From the NCBI GenBank assembly GCA_964496575.1, contig CAZCAC010000136.1, positions 1 to 22,843 of the forward strand: a stretch of 22,843 bases of DNA. Direction: 5' to 3'. The notes below the pieces were generated by a model that saw nothing but the letters and a program-made list of their open reading frames with translations, was not told the origin of the DNA and searched no databases. Position numbers and translations under genes: made by a program. Positions 1 through 7,602 of this stretch are shown in pieces. Source of the stretch: CAZCAC01 sp964496575. Its GTDB lineage: Bacteria; Planctomycetota; UBA1135; GCA-002686595. How positions within the stretch are numbered: position 1 is the first letter of the stretch; every line of letters begins with the position of its first letter.

Positions 1-1083
1 CCTCGACTTCAACAAACCACCTAAACCCAGTGTCCGAAGAACCCAGGAGGGCCACTCGACGGTGTCGCGGTGCTTGGCAAGATCCCGCTCGAGAGTGCCG
101 ATCACCCCCTCCTGCTGTTCGTTCAGGCGGGCGATCTCCTCGATCGTCTCCCGGTGCCCCTCGAGGTCCTCCTCGAGGGTCGCGGTCTTCTCCCGGTGTC
201 CGTCGAGGTCGGCGACCAGGCCCTCGTTAACCGCGGTCAGCCGATCGCGCTCCGCCTGGTAGACCTCCTTCTCGCGGTCGAAGGCGACCAGCTCGCCCAC
301 CAGCTGCTCGAACGCCGCCAGCGCACCGGGAGGGGCGCCCGGCGGGGCGAGCAGCGCGTCCTTCACCGGCAGCGCCACCCCGTTCACGCCGCCGACCACC
401 GCGTGGCGGTACACCGCTCCGGCGTGGTCGGAGGCGTACAGCGTCTCGTTGTAGAAGCGGTAGTAGCGCCTCGCGACCTTGCGCAGTTGCGGGTCCTCGT
501 CGAGGTACATCGACAGGCACATCAAGGGCAGCCACCGCTTCAGGCTGGCGTGGCCGATCGCCTCGACTCGCGCTCCGGCCCCCTCCAGCGCCGCGGTCGT
601 CTCGGTGAGATCCGGTAGCCCCTGCTCCTCGTGCTCGTCGAGGTAGCGGTGGCGAATCCCCAGTTTCTCGCGCAGGAAGACCCGCAAGAGCTCCTCGGCC
701 TCCACCACTCGCTCGGAGCGGTACGGCCCCGCCAGCACCACCCAGCCGCTCGAGACGCGGCATGCCTCGGCCACGAAGTCGTCGCGCCGCTCGGCGGGCA
801 CGTGCTCCAGGGTGTCGCAGGCGGTCACCACGTCGAAGGTGCGGGACGCGAACGGCAGCTCGCAGCCGCTGCCCAGGATCAGCCCCGACGCCTCCGACGG
901 CTCGACGTCGACCAGCGTGATCGCCGCGTCGGGCAGGAACTCGCGCAGGATCGCGGTGCGGCCCCCCACGTCGAGCACTCGCAGCGGGCGGTCCGCCACC
1001 GGGTATTGCTCGACGATGTCCGCCACCAGCCGGTAGCGCCGGTAGAGGTCGAACGGCAGGGAGAGAAGGTCTCGGTCGGCCAT
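1..1083 (-). CDS. SAM-dependent methyltransferase with C-terminal coiled coil (3' end outside window)
   Basis: Reading down from an ATG at 1083-1081, the frame stays open for 361 codons to base 1, so the C-terminus lies outside the window. Residues 35-120 look like a class I (type 11) methyltransferase. Motif I is LDVGG (37-41), an acidic VDVE end of strand 2 is at 58-61, and LPF..RTFDVV then TLEHVP (about 76-96) is the usual post-I block. This fold transfers methyl groups from SAM; the acceptor cannot be named. Residues about 245-340 are rich in E, L, R and H with heptad character, a probable coiled coil, followed by a WVLRTLGLGGLLK tail. It lies 174 bp downstream of the radical SAM gene on the same strand, with a glycosyltransferase before that, which suggests modification of a glycan or lipid-linked sugar. 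No clear ribosome binding site precedes the ATG. It could be followed by another fused domain beyond the edge. Confidence 0.85.
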   Translation of the reverse strand, partial: MADRDLLSLPFDLYRRYRLVADIVEQYPVADRPLRVLDVGGRTAILREFLPDAAITLVDVEPSEASGLILGSGCELPFASRTFDVVTACDTLEHVPAERRDDFVAEACRVSSGWVVLAGPYRSERVVEAEELLRVFLREKLGIRHRYLDEHEEQGLPDLTETTAALEGAGARVEAIGHASLKRWLPLMCLSMYLDEDPQLRKVARRYYRFYNETLYASDHAGAVYRHAVVGGVNGVALPVKDALLAPPGAPPGALAAFEQLVGELVAFDREKEVYQAERDRLTAVNEGLVADLDGHREKTATLEEDLEGHRETIEEIARLNEQQEGVIGTLERDLAKHRDTVEWPSWVLRTLGLGGLLKSR

Positions 1084-1257
1084 GATCAGGAGAACGAGGG
1101 ATCAGGGGTCAACCCTCGTCAATCGCCTGTATCGGGTAGTTCCGGCCGACTTCTGTACCGGTAAAGAGATGCCGCGACCCAGGAGCGGTAGCGGGGCGTT
1201 CGGCGCGAAGCCGAGCAGGCCCATCCCCGATCAGGGCCAGGCCCTGGTGGCACCACT
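1084..1257. other. 174-bp gap with inverted repeats between radical SAM and methyltransferase genes
   Basis: No gene is seen here. Just after the radical SAM stop, read on the minus strand, lies a perfect 7-bp inverted repeat CAGGGCC-A-GGCCCTG (1232-1246). A second one, TCGGC-GCGAA-GCCGA, is at 1200-1214. They could form weak hairpins acting as an attenuator or processing site between the two genes, but there is no run of T after them, so a rho-independent terminator is not supported. Confidence 0.4.
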
Positions 1258-2808
1258 TCAGCGCTTCCGCGCCCCACGCCGGACGAAGAGGTCCTTCACC
1301 GCGCAGAGGGCCCGGTAGAGAGTCCGCCCGTGGATCTTGTCGAGGATCCGCTCGAGGTTCGCGACGTGGCCGACGAGCTGGTCGCGCTCGGCCAGGAGGG
1401 CCTCCGCGTGCGCCTCCAGCTCGTCCTTGTCACGGGCCAGGGCCTCGCCGAGCTGCCTCAACGCCTTCCGCTCCGCGGCCGCCTCGGATCGGCCCGGTTC
1501 GTCCGCCGCCGAGAAGAGCTCCCCGACGGCGGCCAGCGTCCGGGGCTCGAGGTCCGTCAGCAGGCCGACCGGGCCTTCGAGGGGGATCAGATCGCGGTCC
1601 CGGTAGTGGATCACCAGGCTGGCCGCCTCCTCCCCGATCTCGGTCGGGTCCTCCAGCTTCGGCGGCGGGCTGTGCATCAGGGAACAGGTACGGCAAACCG
1701 GGGGCGCGTCGCCGGTGGCGAGCCCGGCGCGGAGGTTGCGGAGCGGCCGGCCGTTCCAGATCTCCGCGAGGCTCGACTCGGTCAGGTCACCGAGCGCCTG
1801 CCGCTGGTGCACCAGCGGGTGCCCACAGGGGTACACCCGACCGTCGACCAGGACGTAGAGCGCCAGGGTCGGCATGTGGCAGGCGAGCCGCCCGGGCATG
1901 GCCGGGTCCGCCCCGGCTTCGTGGCCGTCGAGCTCCTCCTTCCGCTCGATCGCGCTGGCCCGGCTCTTCTCCGGCGAGGCGGCTCCGGCCACCTCCGCCG
2001 CCTCCGGCCCGAAGGGACGCGGGAAGTCGACCTCGACGCCGAGCTCTTCCGCCCGCTCGAGCGCCTCGAGCAGGTACCGGTCCGATCGCTCCCGCTCCTC
2101 GAAGAGGGACTGCGCGCGCCCCTCCGGCGTCATCGGGACGACGTGGGCCGCGCTCACGCGGTCGGCGGAGAGGCGCGCGGCCAGCTCGACGGTGCCGGGC
2201 AGCTCGTGGACGTTCTCGCGCATCATCACGAAGCAGAACCCGAGGTGCGGCCGCTCCTCCTCCGGTCGCGCCAGCCGGTAGCGATTCACCCGCTCGATCC
2301 CCTCGACCAGGGCGGGGAAGCTCGCTCCGCGCCGGATCCTCTCGTAGGTCTCCTTCGTGGCGCCGTCGATCGAGATCGAGATCGACGAGAGGAAGCGGAC
2401 GAGGTTCCGGGCCACCTCGTCGGAGTCGATCAGGGTGCCGTTGGTCAGGATCTCGTTCTTCACCCCCAGCCGGTGGGCGCGCTCGGCGTAGTCGAAGAAG
2501 TCGGGACAGAGCAGCGACTCGCCCCCCACCCCGAGCATCAGCCGGGACGTGGCGGGCAGCACGCTCTTCTCGAGCTCGTCGAAGGCCGCGCGCGGCAGGA
2601 ACTCGAGTCGTCGCTGCCGCCGAGCCTCCGGAGAGTGCAGATGCTCCGGGCACATCACGCAGTCGAGGTTGCAGGTCGAGGAGAGCTGCAGGTGGATCTC
2701 CAGCGGGACGTGCCGCGCGATCGCGTCGCCTCGTTCGAAGGCCTGACCGCCGAGCAGCTCGTTCAGGAGCTGGCGCGGGGTCCGGGTGGGTTCAGCGGGA
2801 TCCGTCAC
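1258..2808 (-). CDS. Radical SAM/SPASM domain protein with coiled-coil tail
   Basis: A 516-residue radical SAM enzyme. The 4Fe-4S/SAM site is CNLDCVMC (C46, C50, C53), followed by a GGES block and a SIDGATKETYERIRRG stretch typical of SPASM-type proteins. A C-terminal cysteine set (ACHMP..., YPCGHP, then PPVCRTC) is the auxiliary-cluster SPASM region, with the usual LGDLTESSLAEIWNG linker. The enzyme probably does radical chemistry on a peptide, sugar or lipid; no substrate can be named. The last 70 residues are a charged coiled coil (KDELEAHAEALLAERDQL) and a basic tail YRALCAVKDLFVRRGARKR. Translation must begin at the GTG at 2808, because an in-frame TGA lies 12 nt upstream; this puts the start 17 bp inside the preceding glycosyltransferase gene, so the two are probably co-translated. 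The residues between the radical SAM core and the SPASM region (about 240-300) are longer and more charged than usual. Confidence 0.88.
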   Translation of the reverse strand: MTDPAEPTRTPRQLLNELLGGQAFERGDAIARHVPLEIHLQLSSTCNLDCVMCPEHLHSPEARRQRRLEFLPRAAFDELEKSVLPATSRLMLGVGGESLLCPDFFDYAERAHRLGVKNEILTNGTLIDSDEVARNLVRFLSSISISIDGATKETYERIRRGASFPALVEGIERVNRYRLARPEEERPHLGFCFVMMRENVHELPGTVELAARLSADRVSAAHVVPMTPEGRAQSLFEERERSDRYLLEALERAEELGVEVDFPRPFGPEAAEVAGAASPEKSRASAIERKEELDGHEAGADPAMPGRLACHMPTLALYVLVDGRVYPCGHPLVHQRQALGDLTESSLAEIWNGRPLRNLRAGLATGDAPPVCRTCSLMHSPPPKLEDPTEIGEEAASLVIHYRDRDLIPLEGPVGLLTDLEPRTLAAVGELFSAADEPGRSEAAAERKALRQLGEALARDKDELEAHAEALLAERDQLVGHVANLERILDKIHGRTLYRALCAVKDLFVRRGARKR

Positions 2809-5257
2809 AGGAGAGCTTCATCGGCCTTTTCAGCAGCTTACGTAAGCCCAGGGCGAGGCGCCGCCCGATCCGTGCCACGGTGGAGGGCGGTTCGTGGGCG
2901 ACCCGGACCATCACGCGCTTGACTCTCAGGAAAACGGGATGGCGCGGGTCGCGGACCACGTTCTCGAGCCTCAGCCGCCGGGTCGTGCGGTGGAGGACGG
3001 CCGAGGTGGTGACGACGTGGACCTCGGTCCGGCCCCGCGAGAAGACCGGTCCGAAGCGGCCGAGAGGGAGGTCGTCGACGAGGATGCGGCCACCGAGGGC
3101 CAGGAGCGGCTCGTCAGCCTCGATCGACACGTGGATCTCGACCTCGCGCGGGCCGGCCCCCACCGCCGCCAGGTCGTATTCGATCGACGCCGAGCCGGGG
3201 CCCAGGAGGATGGCGTCCACTCCCTGGATGGTCACCGTGCCGGTCGTGGAGTCGGTCTCGGTCCCCGAACGGTCGAGCAGGATCTCGCCCGGTCGGTTCG
3301 AACCGCGCCGTGGCCGACGGACCTCGACGCGGGCGAGGCGCAGGCTGCTCTCGATCCCCTCGAAGCGTCGAGTCTCGATCCGCAGCCGCCTCGCCCGCAC
3401 CGCGAGCTCGACGCGCCGGGAGATGCACCGGACCTCGTCGAGGCCGCCGCCGGTGAACGGCCCGAGGACGGCCAGCTCCTCGCCGTCGACCAGGACCCTC
3501 CCGCCGAACAGGAGTCGGGCCTCGCTCTGGAAGCAGGGCACGCGAACCACGATCTCCCGCTCGCCGCCGAGGCCGGGGCTGAGCTCGTACTCGGCCGCCG
3601 CACCGGCGCCGCTCAGGAACAGCGTCCCGGAGCCCTGTTCGAGGAGCTCGCCGGCGCGCTCGACCGTTTCCAGACCCGTCGCGTCGAGCAGGACCCGCGG
3701 GTCCCGATCGATACAGAGCAAGGCCCGGTAGCGGTACTCCCAGCGGATGAGATCACTGTCAGCGGCCTCGTCGGGCCGATCACAGCCGGGGGAGTAGACG
3801 AGGAGGTCTCGATCGATCTCGGTCACGTCGAGCAGCGCGTCGTGGATGGAGCGAGCGGGACAGACCACCAGCGGGCGGGCATCGAGCCACTCCGTCCAGA
3901 GGGTCGTCGGATCGCTCTCCCCCGCGGTGAAGACGATCGGTTCGGTGGGTCGGTCGGTGAATGCGTACTGGAGGCCGTCGAGAGCGGCCGAGTCGTGCGC
4001 GTGGATCAGCTCGATCTCCTCGCCGACGATCACCTCCTCGAGCGCGCGGGCCGTCGAGGGAAAGCGCAGGGCCGCTCCCCGCTGATTCGATTCGGTTCTC
4101 TCGAGCCGGAAGGTGGCCAGTCCGTCGAGCTCCTGGCGCACGAGCGAGACGGGCCCGTCGCCGGCTTCGACGCCGGCGAGCGCGCAGCGATGCCCGCGGG
4201 CGGCCAGCCGGCGGGCGAGGTTCCAGGCGTAGCGCTCTTCCCCGCCCTTCCGGGTCGCGGGATCTCCGTCGACGAGGAAGAGCACCGCCAGGCGCCCGCT
4301 CGAGCGCATCCAGGAGGGACGCCGGCGACGTTTCGTTCGCCCACCTTCGAAGAGCCCCTGGAAGTAGGCGTGCCGCAGCGCTCCGGCGCGCCTCAGCTCT
4401 GCGGCGAGGGCGTCCCCCGTGAGACCCGCCTCCACCAGTACCCGGCGATCCTCGGCCAGCTGCGCGCGCTTCCTGATCTCGACTTCCTCGGCGGCCTCGA
4501 GACACAGCCGGTCGAACCACTCGGCGTTGATCTCGCCGTCGACACGGGCTCGCGCGGTGGTCTGCTCGAGGTCGTACTCGTGGGTGTGCTGGACGATCGC
4601 GCGATCGTCGTAGACGACGGTGTAGCCCGCGTGCAGGATCGCCCGGGCCATGAGCAGATCCTCGGCGCCGCGACAGCGCGGATAGGGATGGCGCTCCCAC
4701 AAGGACCGGCGCATCGCCGACGCGGTGTCGCAGTAGCTGTAGAGGATCCGCCGCTCGTACGGATCGAGCCGCTCGAGCTCCTCGGCCGGTGGCAGGCGAA
4801 CCTCGCGCCGCCCCGCCGCGTAGTTGGGATCGTCGCGGCTGAACGTCTTCGCGAGGAGATCGGCTTCGGGGCGAGGGACGTTGCGACAGTACGCTCCGCC
4901 GACCTTCGGATCGTCGAAGTTGGCGATCAGGGTCGCCAGCCAGTCGGGGGAAACGGGGATCGCGTCGTCGGTGAGAAAGACGAGGATCTCGCCCCGGCTC
5001 AGTCCGGCGAGCAGGTTGCGGGTGTCGCCGTGATCGAACTCGTCCTTCTCGATGTCGAAGCGGCGCAAGGGGACGGAAAACTCGTCGGCGAAACGCTCGA
5101 GGATCTCCAGCGTCGAGTCGGTGCTGCCGCAGTCGACGGCGGTGAAGTCCCAGGGGATTCCGATCTCCTGACCGGCGAGCGCTTCCAGGACGCGGGGGAG
5201 GAAACGCTCACCGTTGTAGAGCGGCATCAGGACCGAGATCGAGCGGGGGACGGGCAC
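2792..5257 (-). CDS. Chimeric glycosyltransferase: GT2 domain, partial GT-B domain, two tandem unknown beta modules
   Basis: An 821-residue protein. Residues 5-250 are a GT-A family 2 glycosyltransferase: SVLMPLYNG at 8-16, DCGSTDST at 42-49, TDD at 96-98 and CRGAED at 195-200. Residues about 322-495 resemble the N-terminal Rossmann half of a GT-B (family 4) enzyme, with KGGEERYAWNLARRLAARGH (337-356) and a LIHAHD block (417-422). The C-terminal half that normally binds the nucleotide sugar is not seen. Instead two similar 105-residue beta-rich modules follow (543-647 and 680-786), each with a GG[RI]xLVD motif, then a basic tail LALGLRKLLKRPMKL. The start is a GTG at 5257; no strong ribosome binding site is visible, so the ATG at codon 11 is a possible alternative. 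It is first of three same-strand genes. The likely role is surface glycan synthesis; the sugar and acceptor are unknown. Confidence 0.85.
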   Translation of the reverse strand: MPVPRSISVLMPLYNGERFLPRVLEALAGQEIGIPWDFTAVDCGSTDSTLEILERFADEFSVPLRRFDIEKDEFDHGDTRNLLAGLSRGEILVFLTDDAIPVSPDWLATLIANFDDPKVGGAYCRNVPRPEADLLAKTFSRDDPNYAAGRREVRLPPAEELERLDPYERRILYSYCDTASAMRRSLWERHPYPRCRGAEDLLMARAILHAGYTVVYDDRAIVQHTHEYDLEQTTARARVDGEINAEWFDRLCLEAAEEVEIRKRAQLAEDRRVLVEAGLTGDALAAELRRAGALRHAYFQGLFEGGRTKRRRRPSWMRSSGRLAVLFLVDGDPATRKGGEERYAWNLARRLAARGHRCALAGVEAGDGPVSLVRQELDGLATFRLERTESNQRGAALRFPSTARALEEVIVGEEIELIHAHDSAALDGLQYAFTDRPTEPIVFTAGESDPTTLWTEWLDARPLVVCPARSIHDALLDVTEIDRDLLVYSPGCDRPDEAADSDLIRWEYRYRALLCIDRDPRVLLDATGLETVERAGELLEQGSGTLFLSGAGAAAEYELSPGLGGEREIVVRVPCFQSEARLLFGGRVLVDGEELAVLGPFTGGGLDEVRCISRRVELAVRARRLRIETRRFEGIESSLRLARVEVRRPRRGSNRPGEILLDRSGTETDSTTGTVTIQGVDAILLGPGSASIEYDLAAVGAGPREVEIHVSIEADEPLLALGGRILVDDLPLGRFGPVFSRGRTEVHVVTTSAVLHRTTRRLRLENVVRDPRHPVFLRVKRVMVRVAHEPPSTVARIGRRLALGLRKLLKRPMKLSCDGSR

Positions 5258-5289
5258 GAGGTATATCTTACTCTGACCCCGAAACCCCG

Positions 5290-5797
5290 ATGCCCCGACG
5301 ACCCGTACACCCTCCGATCAGCCACCCCATCCACCAGGTCGAGAGCCACCTTCGATCCCTGCGTGGATGGACGGGGGTCGCGGACGCGCTGGCCAGCGGG
5401 GACCTCCGGACCCACCTCGCCATCCTCGTCGAGCCGTATCTCGGTCTCGTGCTGCGAGGAGAGAAGACCGTCGAGAGCCGGTTCGCCAAGGTGCGGTGCG
5501 CGCCTTGTGGCTGCGTGTCACGGGAGGACCTGGTGCTCCTGAAGCGCTCGGGTGGTCCCGTGGTCGGAGCGTTCCTCGTCGGGTCCGTCTGGACGTACGG
5601 GCTGGATCCGACGGCCTGGAGGGAGATTCGCGGCAGCCATCTGCCCCCGGGAAGGTGATTTCTGGCGGAGCAGGGAAGCGGCGAGGGTGGCGACGCTGAT
5701 GAGAATCGTGAAGCCGGTATCGATCCCGCCGGTGGACTGGCCGAAGCGGGATCGGCGAGGGTGGGTCGTCGTGTGCCCGGGGCGTCAGCAGGGGTGA
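5290..5797 (+). pseudogene. Frameshifted ASCH-domain gene (left copy of a duplication)
   Basis: From about 5413 this closely matches the intact ASCH gene at 10537-10950. The first part is read from an ATG at 5290 and carries the ASCH hallmark GLVLRGEKTVESRF. Near 5630 the intact copy has 13 nt between GAGATTCG and GCAGCCATC where this copy has only 2. The resulting 11-nt deletion shifts the frame and the reading stops at 5658. The remaining homologous sequence (FAAAICP... to RRGWVVVCPG) continues in another frame to a TGA at 5795. The N-terminal 40 residues (MPRRPVHPP...) have no counterpart in the other copy and may not be coding. ASCH domains bind RNA or modified nucleosides; the truncated product would lack the C-terminal strands. 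A few codon differences on both sides of the deletion show that the copies are not brand new. Confidence 0.85.
5413..5480 (+). repeat. 68-bp exact direct repeat, left copy (start of ASCH homology)
   Basis: These 68 bases are identical to 10558-10625 in the same orientation. They mark the 5' end of the duplicated ASCH segment; upstream of this point the two copies no longer align. Similarity then continues with scattered differences to about 5795 / 10948. Confidence 0.9.
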
Positions 5798-5805
5798 AAC
5801 CGGCC

Positions 5806-5889
5806 ATACCGCGTCAGTCACCACTCCCCCACTTTACCGGCACCAGCTGGCTCGGCGAGGAAGTGGGAGAAAGGTGACTGATGCGGTAT
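5806..5889. repeat. Long imperfect hairpin (29-nt arms), REP/BIME- or MITE-like
   Basis: The arms 5806-5834 and 5861-5889 are reverse complements at 25 of 29 positions, separated by a 26-nt loop. The outer tip reads ATACCGCGTCAGTCACC. It starts 8 bp after the dead ASCH reading frame. There is no T run, so it does not look like a simple terminator. The outer tip resembles that of the second hairpin at 6037-6124, which suggests a repetitive element family. No transposase is present here. Confidence 0.75.
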
Positions 5890-5924
5890 TCACCGCTGGA
5901 ATCCATGGACCCAGGAGGCCTCTG

Positions 5925-5978
5925 TTGGAACTGATCCGCTGTCTGCTCTTAGTGCTCGGCCTGCTCGGCGGGGTGTAG
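5925..5978 (+). CDS. Possible 17-residue hydrophobic leader-type peptide between the hairpins
   Basis: A TTG at 5925 is preceded by AGGAGG (5913-5918) with a 6-nt spacer, a near-ideal ribosome binding site. It opens MELIRCLLLVLGLLGGV, then TAG at 5976. In the same frame the sequence after the TAG is open for another 59 codons to a TGA at 6156, running through the second hairpin. It could be a tiny membrane peptide, the remnant of a small secreted protein, or chance. It is not similar to anything I recognise, and the start codon is weak. Confidence 0.2.
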   Translation: MELIRCLLLVLGLLGGV

Positions 5979-6036
5979 ATCTATCTCGAGACCCCGCCGA
6001 CCCTGGTGGCGGTGTCGGTCGAGGTACCGAGTCCGA

Positions 6037-6124
6037 GGTACCTAGTCAGGACAGGCCCCACCGCCTTGCTACCAAACCCCGCGATCGGCAACCAAGGCGG
6101 TGGATTCTGTCCTGACTCGGTATC
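6037..6124. repeat. Second long imperfect hairpin (32-nt arms)
   Basis: The arms 6037-6068 and 6093-6124 are reverse complements at 27 of 32 positions with a 24-nt loop. The right arm read outward-in begins GATACCGAGTCAGGACAG, sharing ATACCG.GTCAG with the outer tip of the hairpin at 5806. Just left of it a 12-nt near-direct repeat GAGGTACC[G/T]AGT occurs at 6021-6032 and 6035-6046. It lies 17 bp past the stop of the YWTD gene on the minus strand, so it could also stabilise or end that transcript. Confidence 0.75.
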
Positions 6125-6141
6125 GGATGTCGACTGGAATC

Positions 6142-7434
6142 TCAAGGTGCGATCGTGAAGCGGACCGCATCGGTCAGCCCCATGTTGTCGGGCGGTGCGA
6201 AGCCGGGGTCACGGCTCCAGTATTGGCAGTACACGGTCGAGTCAACTCCGAGAGGGAAGTTCGCGGCGATGTATGCTTGCGAAAAGTGAAAGGAGTACGA
6301 CCCGCTACAGTCGTCAGGTGGCGGATTCCCAAGTGAATTCTGTACGGGCGTGCGCGCGAGCGGAGCGCCGAGGCAAAGCGTGCCCCCGTGGAAGGGCGTG
6401 TTCCCGGACGCTCCGCCCCAGAGCATGATGCCGAACTGATTGTTGAGGACGTTTGTCGCCGTGACGTGGAAGTCGTCCGGCCCGGCGAGCGTCGGGTAGC
6501 CCACGAAGCCGATCCGCGGCGTGCAGCCGTGGCTGTTCGCCTTTGCAGTGCAGTAGTTCGCTGGAGTGCTACCGCTGTCGAGAGCGATGCCCCAGGCCTG
6601 CCAGCCCTCAGGGGATACGTAGAGCATCTGCACGCCGGTACCGTCGAGGTTTGCGCCGTAGATGCGGCCAGTGGTCCCACTGATCGTCCAGCAGATCCTC
6701 CCGTGGACCCGGTCCAGCGCCACGCAGGTCAGTCCCTGCAGGTCGGAGAGGATCGTCACGGCGTTCGATCCATCGAGATTCGCTGACCGGATGATCCCGT
6801 TCGTGACACCTTCGCCCCAGTAGATCCGGCCATTGATCGGGTCGAGTGCGATGCCGCCACAATTGCCAGAAAGGCCAGTCGCGATGTCTTGCACCACGGA
6901 TCCATCGAGATTGGCGCGCTGCAGCTTCTGGGTCCCGTGATCCGACCAGTACATCTTGCCGTGAACGGCGTCGATCGCGATCGCAACTGGGTATTCAAGT
7001 CCGTCCGTAACCAGGGTCTGTAGATCGGTGCCGTCCGGATTGCAGCGGCGAATGACCCTTGGCCATGCATCTGTCCAGTAGACCTTGCGACCGAAATCGT
7101 CGAAGGCGACACCCGCACTGGAGGCGGTGATCGGCGACACGTTTTGAATGTCCGATCCGTCGAGGTTCGCACTTCTGAGGTGGCCAGAGCCTTGGTCGTT
7201 CCAGTAGATGCGTCCACCCCAAGCGTCGAGCGCCATGCCCCTGGGGTGGGAGATCCCCGAGACGATCGTCTGGGCACCGGTACCATCGAGGTTTGACTTC
7301 AAGATGCTGGAGTTCACCCCGGTCGACGAGTCGGGGGCAGACCAGTAGATTGCGTCGTCGTGTGCTGCAGCTCGCTGTGCGAAGAGGCCGAGTGCGAAGA
7401 CCAGTACGCAGGGCCAGCACGAGGGGATTCTCAT
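6142..7434 (-). CDS. Secreted six-bladed YWTD beta-propeller protein with C-terminal accessory module
   Basis: The start chosen is the ATG at 7434, because AAGGA sits 6 nt upstream and the product then begins with a clean signal peptide (MRIPSCWPCVLVFALGLF, cleavage near AAA-HDD). An upstream frame to 7524 exists but lacks these signs. Residues 29-288 hold six about 43-residue LDL-receptor class B (YWTD) repeats with IYW, IYW, VYWTD, MYWSD, IYWGE and ICWT at 29, 77, 118, 161, 204 and 247, each followed by a SANLDG-type strand: one complete propeller. Residues 294-430 form a separate module (NYC...NSHGC...GYPTL...DDFH...QYWSRDPG...GLTDAVRF). A related module is N-terminal in the SUMF1-like protein at 14071. 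The protein is probably extracytoplasmic and binds a ligand; no enzyme motif is seen. It lies downstream of the kinase gene on the same strand, separated by 168 bp. Confidence 0.85.
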   Translation of the reverse strand: MRIPSCWPCVLVFALGLFAQRAAAHDDAIYWSAPDSSTGVNSSILKSNLDGTGAQTIVSGISHPRGMALDAWGGRIYWNDQGSGHLRSANLDGSDIQNVSPITASSAGVAFDDFGRKVYWTDAWPRVIRRCNPDGTDLQTLVTDGLEYPVAIAIDAVHGKMYWSDHGTQKLQRANLDGSVVQDIATGLSGNCGGIALDPINGRIYWGEGVTNGIIRSANLDGSNAVTILSDLQGLTCVALDRVHGRICWTISGTTGRIYGANLDGTGVQMLYVSPEGWQAWGIALDSGSTPANYCTAKANSHGCTPRIGFVGYPTLAGPDDFHVTATNVLNNQFGIMLWGGASGNTPFHGGTLCLGAPLARTPVQNSLGNPPPDDCSGSYSFHFSQAYIAANFPLGVDSTVYCQYWSRDPGFAPPDNMGLTDAVRFTIAP

Positions 7435-7478
7435 TGGGTGTCCTTGAGTTCGGTGTCCTCGGGGTGGTAGAGCGGATG

Positions 7479-7508
7479 CTCCGATCAAGGGAACACGGCC
7501 GATCGGAG
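7479..7508. promoter_or_regulatory. 8-bp perfect inverted repeat upstream of the YWTD gene
   Basis: CTCCGATC (7479-7486) and GATCGGAG (7501-7508) are separated by 14 nt, 45 to 75 bp before the ATG at 7434. The spacing and position fit either an operator for a dimeric regulator or a leader hairpin. No convincing -35/-10 pair was found nearby. Confidence 0.3.
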
Positions 7509-7586
7509 CGGCGGGCGCCTCCACCAGAGAGGACAGTCCGTGGGCGTCACACCCCGTAACCAGAATCCCAAGAATCCACCGTCGCT

Positions 7587-7601
7587 GCGGTTCTGAACCG
7601 C
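7587..7601 (-). terminator. Small inverted repeat after the kinase stop
   Basis: GCGGTTC-T-GAACCGC (7587-7601) lies immediately after the kinase TAG (7605-7603) in the transcription direction. The stem is perfect, but the loop is only 1 to 3 nt and no T run follows, so it is at best a weak terminator or a mRNA 3'-end stabiliser. Confidence 0.3.
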
Positions 7602-7602
7602 C

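Noticed and set aside
1330..2922. A 530-codon plus-strand frame opposite the radical SAM gene
   Set aside because: The minus strand carries intact radical SAM and SPASM motifs; the plus-strand product is low-complexity and motif-free.
2894..5542. A long plus-strand open frame (882 codons) opposite the glycosyltransferase gene
   Set aside because: It is the antisense of a clearly recognisable glycosyltransferase; in GC-rich DNA such shadow frames are common, and its translation shows no domain.
5806..6124. A complete insertion sequence
   Set aside because: Paired hairpins and matching ends are present, but there is no transposase and no clear target-site duplication.
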